Origin: a virus
Virus record (IMG/VR): IMGVR_UViG_3300036790_000270
Location: 53,212 to 117,211 of that record
Direction: 5' to 3' (one strand)
DNA: 64,000 nt
This document shows, in pieces, positions 25,434-33,156 of the stretch (position 1 is the first letter of the stretch; every line of letters starts with the position of its first letter). The notes below the pieces were generated by a model that saw only the letters and a list, made by a program, of their open reading frames with translations, made no database searches and was not told the origin of the DNA. The position numbers and the translations under genes are program-made.

Positions 25434-25559
25434 CTGCATACGGGATGTTGCCGCCTGCCAAGTAGGTTCCAGCGGTACCCCGGCTGTGTGCAGCGGTGAA
25501 AGTCCGTGCCAGCCCGGAATACGACGGCCGCTCCTGTAGCTGATACAGGGGCGGCCGTC
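25434..25559 (+). ncRNA. Candidate structured leader RNA (riboswitch-like)
   Basis: CTGCATAC (25434-25441) pairs with GTGTGCAG (25486-25493), enclosing CCGC/GCGG. GCGGTGAAAGTCCGTG (from 25493) resembles the GGTGnAAnTCCG core of cobalamin riboswitches, and AGCCCGGAATAC follows. GACGGCCGC (25523-25531) and GCGGCCGTC (25551-25559) form a perfect stem with inner CCTGT/ACAGG. The last stem ends 21 bases before ATG 25581. A standard B12 box is not found, so the class is unproven. Confidence 0.35.
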
Positions 25560-25580
25560 GGCGTCTGCCCGGGAGGCAGC

Positions 25581-25841
25581 ATGGACATCGAGAACTTCGC
25601 GTGGATGGCGCTGTACCAGCCGGACCAGATCGGCTACGCGGAAACAACAGGCATACCGGAGGCCAGCATGCGCAGGCGCGCAACGGTCAGCCCGGCCGAG
25701 CAGGATGCGTTCGGCTCGTGGGGGCGCCGCTTCATGTGCTATATCCAGCGGGCGGGGACAAGAAGCTCAATCAAGAATGGCGCGATAAGGCGGGAACGCC
25801 GTGAGGCTAAGGCCCGCATCCGCCGCGGTGAGGACAATTAG
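25581..25841 (+). CDS. Small basic protein
   Basis: 86 residues from ATG 25581 with GGGAGG upstream. The C-terminal third is strongly basic (RRERREAKARIRRGEDN), suggesting nucleic-acid contact. It follows a structured leader. No family recognised. Confidence 0.6.
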   Translation: MDIENFAWMALYQPDQIGYAETTGIPEASMRRRATVSPAEQDAFGSWGRRFMCYIQRAGTRSSIKNGAIRRERREAKARIRRGEDN

Positions 25842-25850
25842 GAGGAAAGC

Positions 25851-26738
25851 ATGAGTGACAACCTGCCCCCGCACGTCAGGTCAGGTAACAAGGGGCAGTC
25901 CTATGAGGAGCGGTTCCCGCGCTACGCCGCTAACGCCGACCGGGAGACCGCGCTGCTAGACCTGGCGGCCGGTAGCTGGAAGCGGTCAGCGGACTTTTAC
26001 AAGAAGGCGGCGCGCAATTCCCTGCTGCACCATGACGAGGCCGCCGCGGGTTTTTACGAGGAGATGGCCGAGGCAGCCCTGGATGCCACCGCGGCCCTCC
26101 GCGACGCGATGCGGGCTGCACAGCGGGTAGCCGAGCACTACCGGTCAGCTATGCGTCCAGGGGCGCCAGGCGAACACGACCTCGGCGGTGAGGCAGGCGA
26201 GGCCCGCGTAGGCGAGCGGCGCCGCGTGCGGGTTGCCGTTCCACCCGATGACCGCCGCGACGATGAACAGGATGAAGGCGAAGATGCCGAACATGCCCGC
26301 TTACCTACCCGGAAAGGAGCGCCGGATGCCGGAAATCATCGACCAGCAGTGGTTGCGCACCCTGGACGAGGCCGTTGCCCTGGAGAACTCGCTGTCCGGG
26401 GCCGCCAAGTACCAGAACCTGGTGATCGGGCACAAGCCGTTCGGCGGCGGTTACCTGGTGACCGTGGAGACGCAGGAGTGAGCAAGGCTGCCAGGCTGCG
26501 TAAGTGCCGCTGCGGGGACGGCTGCCCGCTGTCGGCGGCGTGCGAGGACGAAGCCACGCAGGAGGACCTGCTGTGCGACTACTGCCGGGCCGCCCGGGAC
26601 GGGACCGGGGCCGAGGAAGGGCCGCTGCACTGCCATGAGTGCCGCAATGACGGAGAGGAAGCAGAAGAGATGTCCCCTGATGAACTGTCCGCGTTCACCC
26701 GGATACTGCGCCGGGCACTGAGAGGGCCGTCCCGGTGA
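25851..26738 (+). CDS. Unknown protein; clear coding only to about 26150, frame continues without stop
   Basis: ATG 25851 with AGGAGGAAAGC upstream. About 100 helical residues look genuine (SWKRSADFYKKAARNSLL, AAAGFYEEMAEAAL). Past 26150 the frame stays open but loses G/C bias at third positions, runs antisense to the gene at 26145-26294 and out of frame with the one at 26326, then enters the frame of the gene at 26478. Either the stop was lost by a small indel or a 295-residue read-through product is made. The true 3' end cannot be settled from sequence. Confidence 0.55.
   Translation: MSDNLPPHVRSGNKGQSYEERFPRYAANADRETALLDLAAGSWKRSADFYKKAARNSLLHHDEAAAGFYEEMAEAALDATAALRDAMRAAQRVAEHYRSAMRPGAPGEHDLGGEAGEARVGERRRVRVAVPPDDRRDDEQDEGEDAEHARLPTRKGAPDAGNHRPAVVAHPGRGRCPGELAVRGRQVPEPGDRAQAVRRRLPGDRGDAGVSKAARLRKCRCGDGCPLSAACEDEATQEDLLCDYCRAARDGTGAEEGPLHCHECRNDGEEAEEMSPDELSAFTRILRRALRGPSR
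26145..26294 (-). CDS. Small two-span membrane protein, opposite strand
   Basis: 49 residues from ATG 26294. Two hydrophobic stretches (MFGIFAFILFIVAAVIGW and LAYAGLACLTAEVVFAW) form a helical hairpin. Almost every third codon position is G or C on this strand, which strongly favours it over the overlapping + frame. Weak ribosome site (GTAGGTAAG). Alone in opposite orientation within a + strand operon. Function unknown. Confidence 0.6.
   Translation of the reverse strand: MFGIFAFILFIVAAVIGWNGNPHAAPLAYAGLACLTAEVVFAWRPWTHS
26326..26481 (+). CDS. Small unknown protein
   Basis: 51 residues from ATG 26326 with GGAAAGGAG upstream. Helix (IIDQQWLRTLDEAVALEN) then two strands (NLVIGHKPFGGGYLVTVE). 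The stop overlaps the next start as GTGA. No family recognised. Confidence 0.65.
   Translation: MPEIIDQQWLRTLDEAVALENSLSGAAKYQNLVIGHKPFGGGYLVTVETQE
26478..26738 (+). CDS. Cys-rich Zn-ribbon protein
   Basis: 86 residues from GTG 26478. CRCGDGC...C, then TQEDLLCDYCR and LHCHEC supply metal ligands; the C-terminus is helical. The TQEDLLCD-x-CR segment recurs in the protein at 36320-36529, so the two are paralogues. The frame is shared with the long open frame from 25851. Confidence 0.6.
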   Translation: MSKAARLRKCRCGDGCPLSAACEDEATQEDLLCDYCRAARDGTGAEEGPLHCHECRNDGEEAEEMSPDELSAFTRILRRALRGPSR

Positions 26739-27184
26739 AGTACCGCAAGCTGAGCATCAAGGCGGTCATCGCCGTCGAGGACGACGCCGATGACGGCGAG
26801 GCGCAGGGACGCGCCTACCTTGAGGTGATGCTGCTGCTGAAGACGATGGCGACCCGCTCGTTCCTGCGCCGCGACCCGGCAGACCAGCTGATCGGGATGG
26901 ACTTCCCGGTGGTCTGGTTCGACAGCCGCAGCGAGGACACCCAGTGGCCGCCTGCGCCTGTTAAAGCACGCCAGGCAGCGACCGCCCCGTCGTTCGGCCG
27001 GTTCCTCAGCTGGCTGGAGGGGCGCGGCTACAGTGACCGCGACTGGAAGTACATCGGGCGCGAGCATGACCTGAGCGGCTTCCCGCCGGGAACGGAGCTG
27101 CACGTCATCGACGGGTTCCCGCACAGCCTCGAATTCAGCCGGGAAAGCCTCACGGAACTCACCGTTACCTGGGAGCTGCCGTGA
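26735..27184 (+). CDS. Unknown protein
   Basis: 149 residues from GTG 26735, GTGA overlap with the gene before. Alpha/beta with an acidic early segment (VEDDADDGEAQG) and a basic middle. A 14-codon frame (27181-27225) follows and couples to the next gene by TAATG. Function unknown. Confidence 0.6.
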   Translation: MKYRKLSIKAVIAVEDDADDGEAQGRAYLEVMLLLKTMATRSFLRRDPADQLIGMDFPVVWFDSRSEDTQWPPAPVKARQAATAPSFGRFLSWLEGRGYSDRDWKYIGREHDLSGFPPGTELHVIDGFPHSLEFSRESLTELTVTWELP

Positions 27185-27224
27185 GCCGGCCGTCACGCGC
27201 TACTTACGCGGAAGGACTGCTGTA

Positions 27225-27332
27225 ATGGCTTTCGGTGTTCCCCCCTGCACCTGCACGCCCGGTGAGATTATCAACGGGCACCAGACGTGGCTGATCGCCC
27301 GGGACTGCCCCGAGCACGCGGACGCGGCGTGA
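27225..27332 (+). CDS. Cys-containing micro-protein
   Basis: 35 residues from ATG 27225 with GGAAGGA upstream. PPCTCTPGE and ARDCPEH hold three Cys and a His, possibly a zinc knuckle. GTGA overlap with the next gene. High G/C at third positions supports coding. Confidence 0.5.
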   Translation: MAFGVPPCTCTPGEIINGHQTWLIARDCPEHADAA

Positions 27333-27454
27333 GCGCGCCGTCCCACCCGTGCTGTGATCACTGCGACCACCCGGACGCGGACTCGGAGGGAGCGTGGCTG
27401 CAAGTGCACGACGAGCCCTGCCCGCACGGGTGCAATGACCCGGAGGAACCGTGA
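27329..27454 (+). CDS. Cys/His-rich micro-protein
   Basis: 41 residues from GTG 27329. PCCDHCDHP and EPCPHGCND give about five Cys and four His, enough for one or two zinc sites. Overlaps both neighbours by GTGA. Function unknown. Confidence 0.55.
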   Translation: MSAPSHPCCDHCDHPDADSEGAWLQVHDEPCPHGCNDPEEP

Positions 27455-27699
27455 CGAGCGTATTCAACGACGTCTACCTGGTGGTCGCCTCGTTCGCGCT
27501 TCTGCTGCTCGTTACCGGGCTGCTGTGGCCGGACCGCTTCCCGAAGTACAGCCGGGTGAGCAGCGGAGACCTCGGGCCGCTGCTGATCATGACCGTCCTG
27601 TCGCTGCTACCCGGCTTTACCTGGCCCTGCCGCGAGCTGCTCCTGGGCACTACCCTCGCCCACGGCGTGGTCTTCATCCGGCAGCGGCGGCACCGGTGA
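27451..27699 (+). CDS. Small membrane protein
   Basis: 82 residues from GTG 27451. Two or three spans (VYLVVASFALLLLVTGLLW; PLLIMTVLSLLPGF; LLLGTTLAHGVVFI) and a basic C-terminus RQRRHR. Overlaps both neighbours. Phage membrane protein of unknown role. Confidence 0.65.
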   Translation: MTSVFNDVYLVVASFALLLLVTGLLWPDRFPKYSRVSSGDLGPLLIMTVLSLLPGFTWPCRELLLGTTLAHGVVFIRQRRHR

Positions 27700-27806
27700 C
27701 CCCCGTGCAGGCGCTCGCCGGCTGCCTCTTGCTGTTCGCGGCGTACTGCACGGTGATGATCTGCCTTGCGGTCGCCGGGGTGCACGCCCCGTGGTGGGCG
27801 CAGTGA
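27696..27806 (+). CDS. Single-span membrane micro-protein
   Basis: 36 residues from GTG 27696; nearly the whole chain is one membrane helix (ALAGCLLLFAAYCTVMICL). Overlaps the previous and next genes as GTGA. Confidence 0.55.
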   Translation: MTPVQALAGCLLLFAAYCTVMICLAVAGVHAPWWAQ

Positions 27807-27901
27807 CCGGGAACGAGACGACCCAGGCGGTCATCCCGCCGGAGGCACTCGGCCCGGGTGCGGAGGGCAACCTGCCCGCGTACATCATCGGGTTCAGGTA
27901 A
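27803..27901 (+). CDS. Micro-protein of unknown function
   Basis: 32 residues from GTG 27803, overlapping the previous stop. No motif. Supported by the overlap chain and by GC-rich third positions only. Confidence 0.4.
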   Translation: MTGNETTQAVIPPEALGPGAEGNLPAYIIGFR

Positions 27902-27917
27902 GCGCTGAGGAGCTTAA

Positions 27918-29744
27918 GTGAGTGCAGTATTTGGCGAGCTGGACGAGGCCGGGCAGCACATCCTGGTCACCTGTACCGGGGACGCGCACGACGTAAACGC
28001 GTTCGTCGCGGTGCTGCGCGCCATCACCCCGAACGTGACGCCCACGGACAACCCGAACGTGATGGCGGTGCCGCTGTCCTGGGCGGCCGTCGTCCAGCTG
28101 GCGCACGGCTTCCCCGGTGAGCCGCAGTGGGACGGCCGCCCGGGGCTCACCTGGGTACCGGGGGAGCAACTCGGCAAGTGGCTGATCGCCGAGATCATCC
28201 GGCGCTCCTGCGAGGGCGACTGGGCCGGGGAGTGGCCGGCCCTGGAGCCGATGAAGCACCAGCGCAGCGGGGCGATCGCCGTCGGGATGAACGGCCGGTT
28301 CCTGTTCGCCGACGATATGGGCACCGGCAAGACGATAACGTACTTCATGAGCCTGGCCGCACTGGAGGGCCGCAACCGGAACCCGTGGCCGGCGCTGCTC
28401 GTCACCCCGGCGAGCGTCGTCGACACCATCCTGGAGGAACTCCCGCGGTTCTACCCGGGCTGGGAGGCGGTCGCCTACCGGGGTACCCACCGCCAGCGGT
28501 TCCTGCGCTCCAACGCGCGCCTGCTGGTCATGGGGTACGAGACGATGCGCACCGACACCGGGGACAGCAAGAAGCCGGGGCCGCTGATGAAGTTCCGCGC
28601 GGGCACCGTCATCTACGATGAAGCGCACTTCCTGTGCAACTTCGACTCACTGCAGTCCCGTGAGGCGCGGAAGCTGGCGGCGAAGGTCCCTAACGTGATC
28701 GCCGGGTCCGGCACCCCGATCACTAGCAGCGTGGTCGGCTTCTGGCCGCTGCTCAGCGCGATGTACCCGGGCAGCTACCCGTCCCGGCAGCGGTGGAAGG
28801 ACCTGTACACCATCGGCCGCCGGGCACAGTACGGCAACGGCGACGCGGAGGTAAGCGGGCTGGACCCGCTGCGGGAAAAGCAGTTCCGCGCCGAGATGCA
28901 GGGCGTGTTCCGCCGGGTGGCGGCCGACGACGTGCTCGACCTGCCGCCCAAGTCCTACCAGGCGCGGTACGTGGAGATCCCGGCCGCCTGGCGGGCCGCC
29001 TACAACCAGATGGAAGCGGACATGCTGGCGGAGCTGCCCGACCAGATGACCCCGCTGGAGGCGAACGTCGCCGTCGTCAAGATGATGCGGCTGCGGCAGC
29101 TGGCCTGCTCGGCGTGCGACGTGGAGGTCACCCGGGGCATCGAGGGCAACCCGCGGTCCCCCAAGTTCGGCCAGGAGGTGGCGCACACCAGGGTCACCCT
29201 GAAGGAGCCCTGCTGGAAAGGCGCGGCGCTGGTATCGCTGCTCGACGAGATCCACCAGGCCGACGGGGAGCTGGACGACCGGGGCGTTCGTCACGGGCAC
29301 CGGGTCGGGTCACGGCCGGTCCTCGCGTTCGCCGAGCACGCGCAGCTGACCAGGCTGGCCGGGGCGATGGCGGAGAAGAAGGGGTACGTCACCGGGTACA
29401 TCGACGGGGACGTCAGCCAGAAGGACCGCACCAGCACCCGGCTGGCGCTGCAGGCCGGCGAGCTCGACCTGGTTTGCGTGACCACCGGGGCGGGCGGCGT
29501 CGGGCTGAACCTGACGGCGGCGGCCGACGTCGCGTTCCTCGCCAACCCGTGGGGGTTCGTCCCCCGGACCCAGTCGGAGCGGCGGTCGTGGCGGCGCGGG
29601 CAGGACAAGCCGGTGCGGGTTTACGATTTCGTCGCCAAGGACAGCGTGGAGTCGCGGATCGCCGCGCGGCTGAAGCAGAAGGCAGGCAACCTCGCTGACC
29701 TTGTCATGGACCGCCGGATAGTAGAAGAGTTCCTCGGCGGGTAA
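27918..29744 (+). CDS. SNF2/SF2-type DNA helicase
   Basis: 608 residues from GTG 27918 with GAGGAG upstream. Helicase motifs in order: Q-like KHQRSGAIA, motif I DDMGTGKT (about 132-139), motif II DEAH (about 234-237), motif III SGTPI, and in lobe 2 DGDVSQKDR, TTGAGGVGLNLTAA and SERRSWRRGQDKPVRVYDF, the SNF2 version of motifs V-VI. It should translocate on double-stranded DNA using ATP and may remodel replication or recombination complexes. About 110 N-terminal residues precede the motor and are unassigned. Confidence 0.88.
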   Translation: MSAVFGELDEAGQHILVTCTGDAHDVNAFVAVLRAITPNVTPTDNPNVMAVPLSWAAVVQLAHGFPGEPQWDGRPGLTWVPGEQLGKWLIAEIIRRSCEGDWAGEWPALEPMKHQRSGAIAVGMNGRFLFADDMGTGKTITYFMSLAALEGRNRNPWPALLVTPASVVDTILEELPRFYPGWEAVAYRGTHRQRFLRSNARLLVMGYETMRTDTGDSKKPGPLMKFRAGTVIYDEAHFLCNFDSLQSREARKLAAKVPNVIAGSGTPITSSVVGFWPLLSAMYPGSYPSRQRWKDLYTIGRRAQYGNGDAEVSGLDPLREKQFRAEMQGVFRRVAADDVLDLPPKSYQARYVEIPAAWRAAYNQMEADMLAELPDQMTPLEANVAVVKMMRLRQLACSACDVEVTRGIEGNPRSPKFGQEVAHTRVTLKEPCWKGAALVSLLDEIHQADGELDDRGVRHGHRVGSRPVLAFAEHAQLTRLAGAMAEKKGYVTGYIDGDVSQKDRTSTRLALQAGELDLVCVTTGAGGVGLNLTAAADVAFLANPWGFVPRTQSERRSWRRGQDKPVRVYDFVAKDSVESRIAARLKQKAGNLADLVMDRRIVEEFLGG

Positions 29745-29760
29745 GACCCAGGGGGATGGG

Positions 29761-29800
29761 GGGCCAATCAGGTAACGGGGCCCGTATGCCGCACGCCCGG
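29761..29800 (-). repeat. Conserved-loop hairpin, - orientation (unit 9)
   Basis: Loop 29765-29794 carries GGGCCCCGT on the - strand; closing arms GGGC/GCCC are short. It begins 17 bases after the helicase stop. Confidence 0.7.
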
Positions 29801-29864
29801 TCCCCGGGGCGCCGTCAGCGTGCCCGTAAAATCAGAGCCAGCAGCCCGCGACTAAGGAGGACGG

Positions 29865-30050
29865 ATGAGCAGCCGGGAACCCGATGACGATGCGCGCGTG
29901 CCCTGGGATGACCTGCGCGTCCTTACCCTGGACGCACTGCACCGGTACGTGGCGGTCCTCGGCCTCAAGCCCGGTGACGTCCTTTACCCGGCGATCCTTG
30001 ACCGGCTGGAGCGCGAGGACGAGCTGGCGCGAGATGCTGATGACGAGTAA
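29865..30050 (+). CDS. Small acidic protein
   Basis: 61 residues from ATG 29865 with AAGGAGG upstream. Acidic at both ends, with a helical middle (VLTLDALHRYVAVLGL). Overlaps the next gene by 17 bases. Function unknown. Confidence 0.6.
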   Translation: MSSREPDDDARVPWDDLRVLTLDALHRYVAVLGLKPGDVLYPAILDRLEREDELARDADDE

Positions 30051-30345
30051 GCGGCGCCGCAACAAGCACCGCACGCACACCTACCACAAGCCGCCCGCGC
30101 AGAACAACCGCAAGGTCCGCGGGCACCACCACTGCGCGCGGTGCGGCAAGTGGTGCTACGTCAGCCGGGCCGAGGCGGAGGCCGCCGTGCGCACCCTGCA
30201 CCCGGGCGCCACCGTGCACTTCTACAAGTGCGGGGACTGGTGGCACTTCACCAGCATGACCGCCGAGCAGGTGGAGGGCATCCGGCAGCGCCAGGCGCAG
30301 GCCGCGGAAGACGAGGATGACTGGCCGGAACAAATGCCCGCGTGA
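30034..30345 (+). CDS. Zn-finger-like basic protein
   Basis: 103 residues from ATG 30034 (ATG 30040 also possible). A basic N-terminus (KRRRNKHRTH) precedes CARCGKWCYVS, a helix, then FYKCGDWWHFTS. The C-x2-C...C...H set is frequent in small actinophage proteins that may bind nucleic acid. The C-terminus is helical and acidic. Confidence 0.65.
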   Translation: MLMTSKRRRNKHRTHTYHKPPAQNNRKVRGHHHCARCGKWCYVSRAEAEAAVRTLHPGATVHFYKCGDWWHFTSMTAEQVEGIRQRQAQAAEDEDDWPEQMPA

Positions 30346-30365
30346 GACGGTTGCACCAGGCACGT

Positions 30366-30408
30366 CCCGGCCAACAAAAAAACGAGGCCCACAGCGGGAA
30401 CGCCGGGG
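30366..30408 (-). repeat. Conserved-loop hairpin, - orientation (unit 10)
   Basis: Loop 30372-30401 reads GGGCCTCGT on the - strand, arms CCCGGC/GCCGGG. It lies between two + genes, before the AAAGGAG site of the next one. On the + strand the loop holds an A-run. Confidence 0.8.
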
Positions 30409-30434
30409 CACCCGCCTACCCAAAGGAGAGCACC

Positions 30435-30581
30435 GTGAGTAACGACGAGAGAAGCTTCGCTAACGGCGGCGGCGCGATGACCGGCAACACCGGCGCTATC
30501 GTATCCCTGCACCTGCGCCGCCTCTGGGAGTACGAGCAGGTACACGCGGCACAGCACAGCTTCTGGACCGTGCAGGCGTGA
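30435..30581 (+). CDS. Small unknown protein
   Basis: 48 residues from GTG 30435, chosen for AAAGGAGAG upstream. Helical C-terminus (IVSLHLRRLWEYEQVHAAQH). GTGA overlap with the next gene. Confidence 0.55.
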   Translation: MSNDERSFANGGGAMTGNTGAIVSLHLRRLWEYEQVHAAQHSFWTVQA

Positions 30582-30706
30582 GCGGCCACAGCTGCTCTTA
30601 CACCGTGGAGATCGAGAGCTGGGAAGACAACGTGACCGGGGTCAAGTGGGTCCGGCTGCAGTGCTCGCATCCCGGTTGCGTTAATCAGACGGTCGACCGG
30701 GCGTGA
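30578..30706 (+). CDS. Small beta-rich Cys protein
   Basis: 42 residues from GTG 30578. Alternating strands (YTVEIESWE, GVKWVRLQCSHPGC) with three Cys. Overlaps both neighbours as GTGA. Confidence 0.5.
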   Translation: MSGHSCSYTVEIESWEDNVTGVKWVRLQCSHPGCVNQTVDRA

Positions 30707-31371
30707 GTAACCGCGGGCCTTTCCACCGGGCTTTTAACTGCGGGGTCGCCGCCGCGATGGCGGGCGTTATCGGCTTCTTGCTCGCCGACCCGCAGTCCTA
30801 CGCGGCCACGCAGTACATGGGGACAGCCATTCCCGTCGGTGGGCTCGCCCTGATAGCCGCGGACATCGTCAGCAAGCAGCTTGCGGCCCGGCGCGGACGG
30901 ATCGAGGGGGAAAAGCAGCAGCAGGAGACTGAGCGCAGGCGCCAGGAACTGGGCCTCGGATGGCGTATCCCGCCGCAGAAGCAACTGATGGCGCTGTCTG
31001 AGAAGTACGGGCTGCCCGTCGTCACGCTCCTGCAGAAAAGCGAGCCGCTGCCTGACTTCGTGATGGCGCTGCCGCCGGAGGAGAAGGCAGAGCAGGAGTA
31101 CGTGCCTGACGGCCAGTCGGAGCTAAGCGAGAACCTGTTCGACTCCCTGTTCACGCAGCACTGGGACCGGGACCGCGGGACCGCCGGGTACCACTGGGAG
31201 ATGAATGCCGAGTGGGCGGCCGAGGTGAAGAAGCTGAAGGACAAGGACGGCAGGCCGCTGTGGACGCAACGGCAGCGGATCATGCCGCCCGGCTACCCGA
31301 GTGATTACCTGTTCGGCTGCCCGGTCCGTACCGGGAATGAGTTCGGGGCGCCTAACCTGGTGGCAACGTGA
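30703..31371 (+). CDS. Membrane protein with charged cytoplasmic region
   Basis: 222 residues from GTG 30703. Two N-terminal spans (CGVAAAMAGVIGFLLA and GTAIPVGGLALIAADIV) are followed by an Arg/Glu/Gln-rich helix (GRIEGEKQQQETERRR) and a soluble domain of unknown fold. Encoded in a GTGA-linked chain of small genes. May be an envelope-associated accessory protein. Confidence 0.65.
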   Translation: MSNRGPFHRAFNCGVAAAMAGVIGFLLADPQSYAATQYMGTAIPVGGLALIAADIVSKQLAARRGRIEGEKQQQETERRRQELGLGWRIPPQKQLMALSEKYGLPVVTLLQKSEPLPDFVMALPPEEKAEQEYVPDGQSELSENLFDSLFTQHWDRDRGTAGYHWEMNAEWAAEVKKLKDKDGRPLWTQRQRIMPPGYPSDYLFGCPVRTGNEFGAPNLVAT

Positions 31372-31577
31372 CCAGGCACCAGCGGGGGATCACTGACGAT
31401 GACGAGTACGACGCCTTTATCACGCAGCTGCCGTCTGCGGAGGAACGCGTCATGCTAGCCCTGCGGGAAAGCCGGTACGTGACAGGCTTCTTCCCGCCGT
31501 ACTCCTCAGGTGCTACAGGCATGATCACGGACCTGCTAGCGGAACTGAAAGAAGAGTGGACCTCGAAAACATCATGA
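31368..31577 (+). CDS. Small unknown protein
   Basis: 69 residues from GTG 31368, overlapping the membrane-protein stop. Acidic and helical, with SAEERVMLALRES. No motif recognised. Confidence 0.55.
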   Translation: MTRHQRGITDDDEYDAFITQLPSAEERVMLALRESRYVTGFFPPYSSGATGMITDLLAELKEEWTSKTS

Positions 31578-31681
31578 TGATCGTGGGCATCGCCGCGGTC
31601 TCGGTGGCACTGGTCATGCTCAGCCTGATGCTCGCCGGGATCTGGGACGCCGGCCCGATGGCCGGGTGGTGGCTCAGTTAA
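31574..31681 (+). CDS. Single-span membrane micro-protein
   Basis: 35 residues from ATG 31574, ATGA overlap with the previous gene. One span (IVGIAAVSVALVMLSLMLAG), then a Trp-rich end. Confidence 0.5.
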   Translation: MMIVGIAAVSVALVMLSLMLAGIWDAGPMAGWWLS

Positions 31682-31699
31682 CGGGTTCTACCATTAGTT

Positions 31700-32017
31700 A
31701 TGCCTTTGACGCATCATCCGGTGCGGTTGTTCCGGTTGTCGTGCGGCTGCCTGCGCGAGTACCCGATGATGTCAGCGACCGTGCAGCACCTAGTGCTCTG
31801 CATCACCTGCCGCCAGGCAGTCATGACGGTACTCGCCTACCCCGAGCGCCGGTGCGGGGCCCGCGGGCACGCTGACGCCCGGTTCCCGCTGTCCTGCACG
31901 CTACCGCGCGCCGAGTGTAACGGGCGCTGGCACTTCGACGACTGCGCCAGCACCTGGTTCGCTACCGTAACCCCGAAACTAGCAGCCGTACGCGAGGGAA
32001 GGACAGGACGGGCATGA
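31700..32017 (+). CDS. Cys-rich protein of unknown function
   Basis: 105 residues from ATG 31700. No clear ribosome site. Cys pattern: LSCGCLRE, LCITCRQ, RRCGARGH, LSCTL, RAECNGRWHFDDC, which could hold two zinc ions. The stop overlaps the next start as ATGA. Confidence 0.55.
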   Translation: MPLTHHPVRLFRLSCGCLREYPMMSATVQHLVLCITCRQAVMTVLAYPERRCGARGHADARFPLSCTLPRAECNGRWHFDDCASTWFATVTPKLAAVREGRTGRA

Positions 32018-32217
32018 GCACGACCAGGCTTTGCGGTGCCCCCAGCACCACCCGGCCGGGCTGGTCCCTTAACTTCGCGCAGTGCCTGTGGGAGCTGCAC
32101 GACGAGCGCGGCACAACGGTAACCCGGGTGACCGCCGAGCTGCTGGCACTGGGCCCGGCCGTGGAAGAGCTCCTGGAAGCCCGGTTCGGCGTGCCGTTCC
32201 CGAAGGAGGGCCGGTGA
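32014..32217 (+). CDS. Small unknown protein
   Basis: 67 residues from ATG 32014. Predicted mostly helical (RVTAELLALGPAVEELLEA). Its 3' end holds the GGAGGG ribosome site of the methyltransferase gene, so the two are linked. Confidence 0.6.
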   Translation: MSTTRLCGAPSTTRPGWSLNFAQCLWELHDERGTTVTRVTAELLALGPAVEELLEARFGVPFPKEGR

Positions 32218-33020
32218 CCCGCAAGCTCCGCATGCTGGCGGCCTGCGAGTGCTCCGGCCTGGTCCGCGACGCGTTCGCCGCAAGAGACTGGGAGGCGTGG
32301 TCGGCGGACATCCTGCCGAGTGAGACCCCGGCCCGGTACACGCGGCTGGACGACGACTGCTACGTCCGCGACCAGAGCATCGACGTGCTGTCCTGCCACT
32401 ACCAGGGCGACGTCCGCGACCTGTTCAGCCCGTGGCACCCGATGAACGAGGAGCGGCGCAAGCGCACGCAGGAGCTGTGGCCGCTGTGGGACCTGGTGAT
32501 CGCGTTCCCGCCGTGCACGCACCTGTCGCTGGCCGGGGCGGTGTGGTGGAAGGTGAAGCGGGAGCCGCAGCTCGACCAGGACAGCGGCCAGTACACGCTG
32601 CCGTCGGTGCAGGACGAGGCCGCCGCGTTCTTCATGGAGATGGTTCGCGCCCCGGCGGCGCACGTCGCGGTGGAGAACCCGCGCGGCGACATGACCCGCC
32701 GTTACCGCCCGCCTGACCAGTACGTGCAGCCGTGGATGTTCGGCGACCCGCTGATCAAGGCAACCGCCCTGTGGCTGGAGAACCTGCCGCCGCTGTACCA
32801 GACGTCCGCGCGGGAGGACTTCCCCGGACTGGGCCGGGTGGCGACCGGCGGGGGCAGCTGGCGGACCGACAAGGCAGCCGGGAAGAAGGCGATGAACACG
32901 CACGAGGACGGCAAGGGCCGTGAGCACCGGCAGCGGGAACGCAACCGCACCCTGCCCGGCCTCGCCCGCGCGATGGCACAGCAGTGGGGCGCCTTCATCG
33001 AGGAGCAGCATGGCAACTAA
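32214..33020 (+). CDS. DNA cytosine-C5 methyltransferase-like protein
   Basis: 268 residues from GTG 32214 with GGAGGG upstream. LRMLAACECSGLVRDAF replaces the usual SAM-binding FxGxG; AFPPCTHLSLAG is the catalytic PPCT motif IV with nucleophilic Cys; VAVENPRG matches motif VI (ENP). Phages carry such compact C5-MTase relatives to mark their own DNA. The divergent motif I and small recognition region leave sequence specificity and even activity open. A 5-hydroxymethyl- or other Cys-based reaction cannot be excluded. Confidence 0.75.
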   Translation: MTRKLRMLAACECSGLVRDAFAARDWEAWSADILPSETPARYTRLDDDCYVRDQSIDVLSCHYQGDVRDLFSPWHPMNEERRKRTQELWPLWDLVIAFPPCTHLSLAGAVWWKVKREPQLDQDSGQYTLPSVQDEAAAFFMEMVRAPAAHVAVENPRGDMTRRYRPPDQYVQPWMFGDPLIKATALWLENLPPLYQTSAREDFPGLGRVATGGGSWRTDKAAGKKAMNTHEDGKGREHRQRERNRTLPGLARAMAQQWGAFIEEQHGN

Positions 33021-33156
33021 GGAGATCGAGCTGCGGGTGACCGTCGTCGTCAGTGAGGAAACGGACCTGCAGATCGTGCCGACGAGGGTGTGGCTCGCGC
33101 TGGACGACGCCTTTACCTTCGGCGTTAAGACCGTGGAGCTGGCCGATGCCGAGTGA
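33010..33156 (+). CDS. Small beta-rich protein
   Basis: 48 residues from ATG 33010 with GAGGAGCAGC upstream, inside the methyltransferase 3' end. Strands IELRVTVVVSEE and FGVKTVELAD. No motif recognised. Confidence 0.5.
   Translation: MATKEIELRVTVVVSEETDLQIVPTRVWLALDDAFTFGVKTVELADAE

Noticed and set aside
25434-25559. A firm cobalamin riboswitch call
   Set aside because: Only the GGTGnAAnTCCG-like part fits; the B12 box is not found. Kept as a candidate structured RNA.
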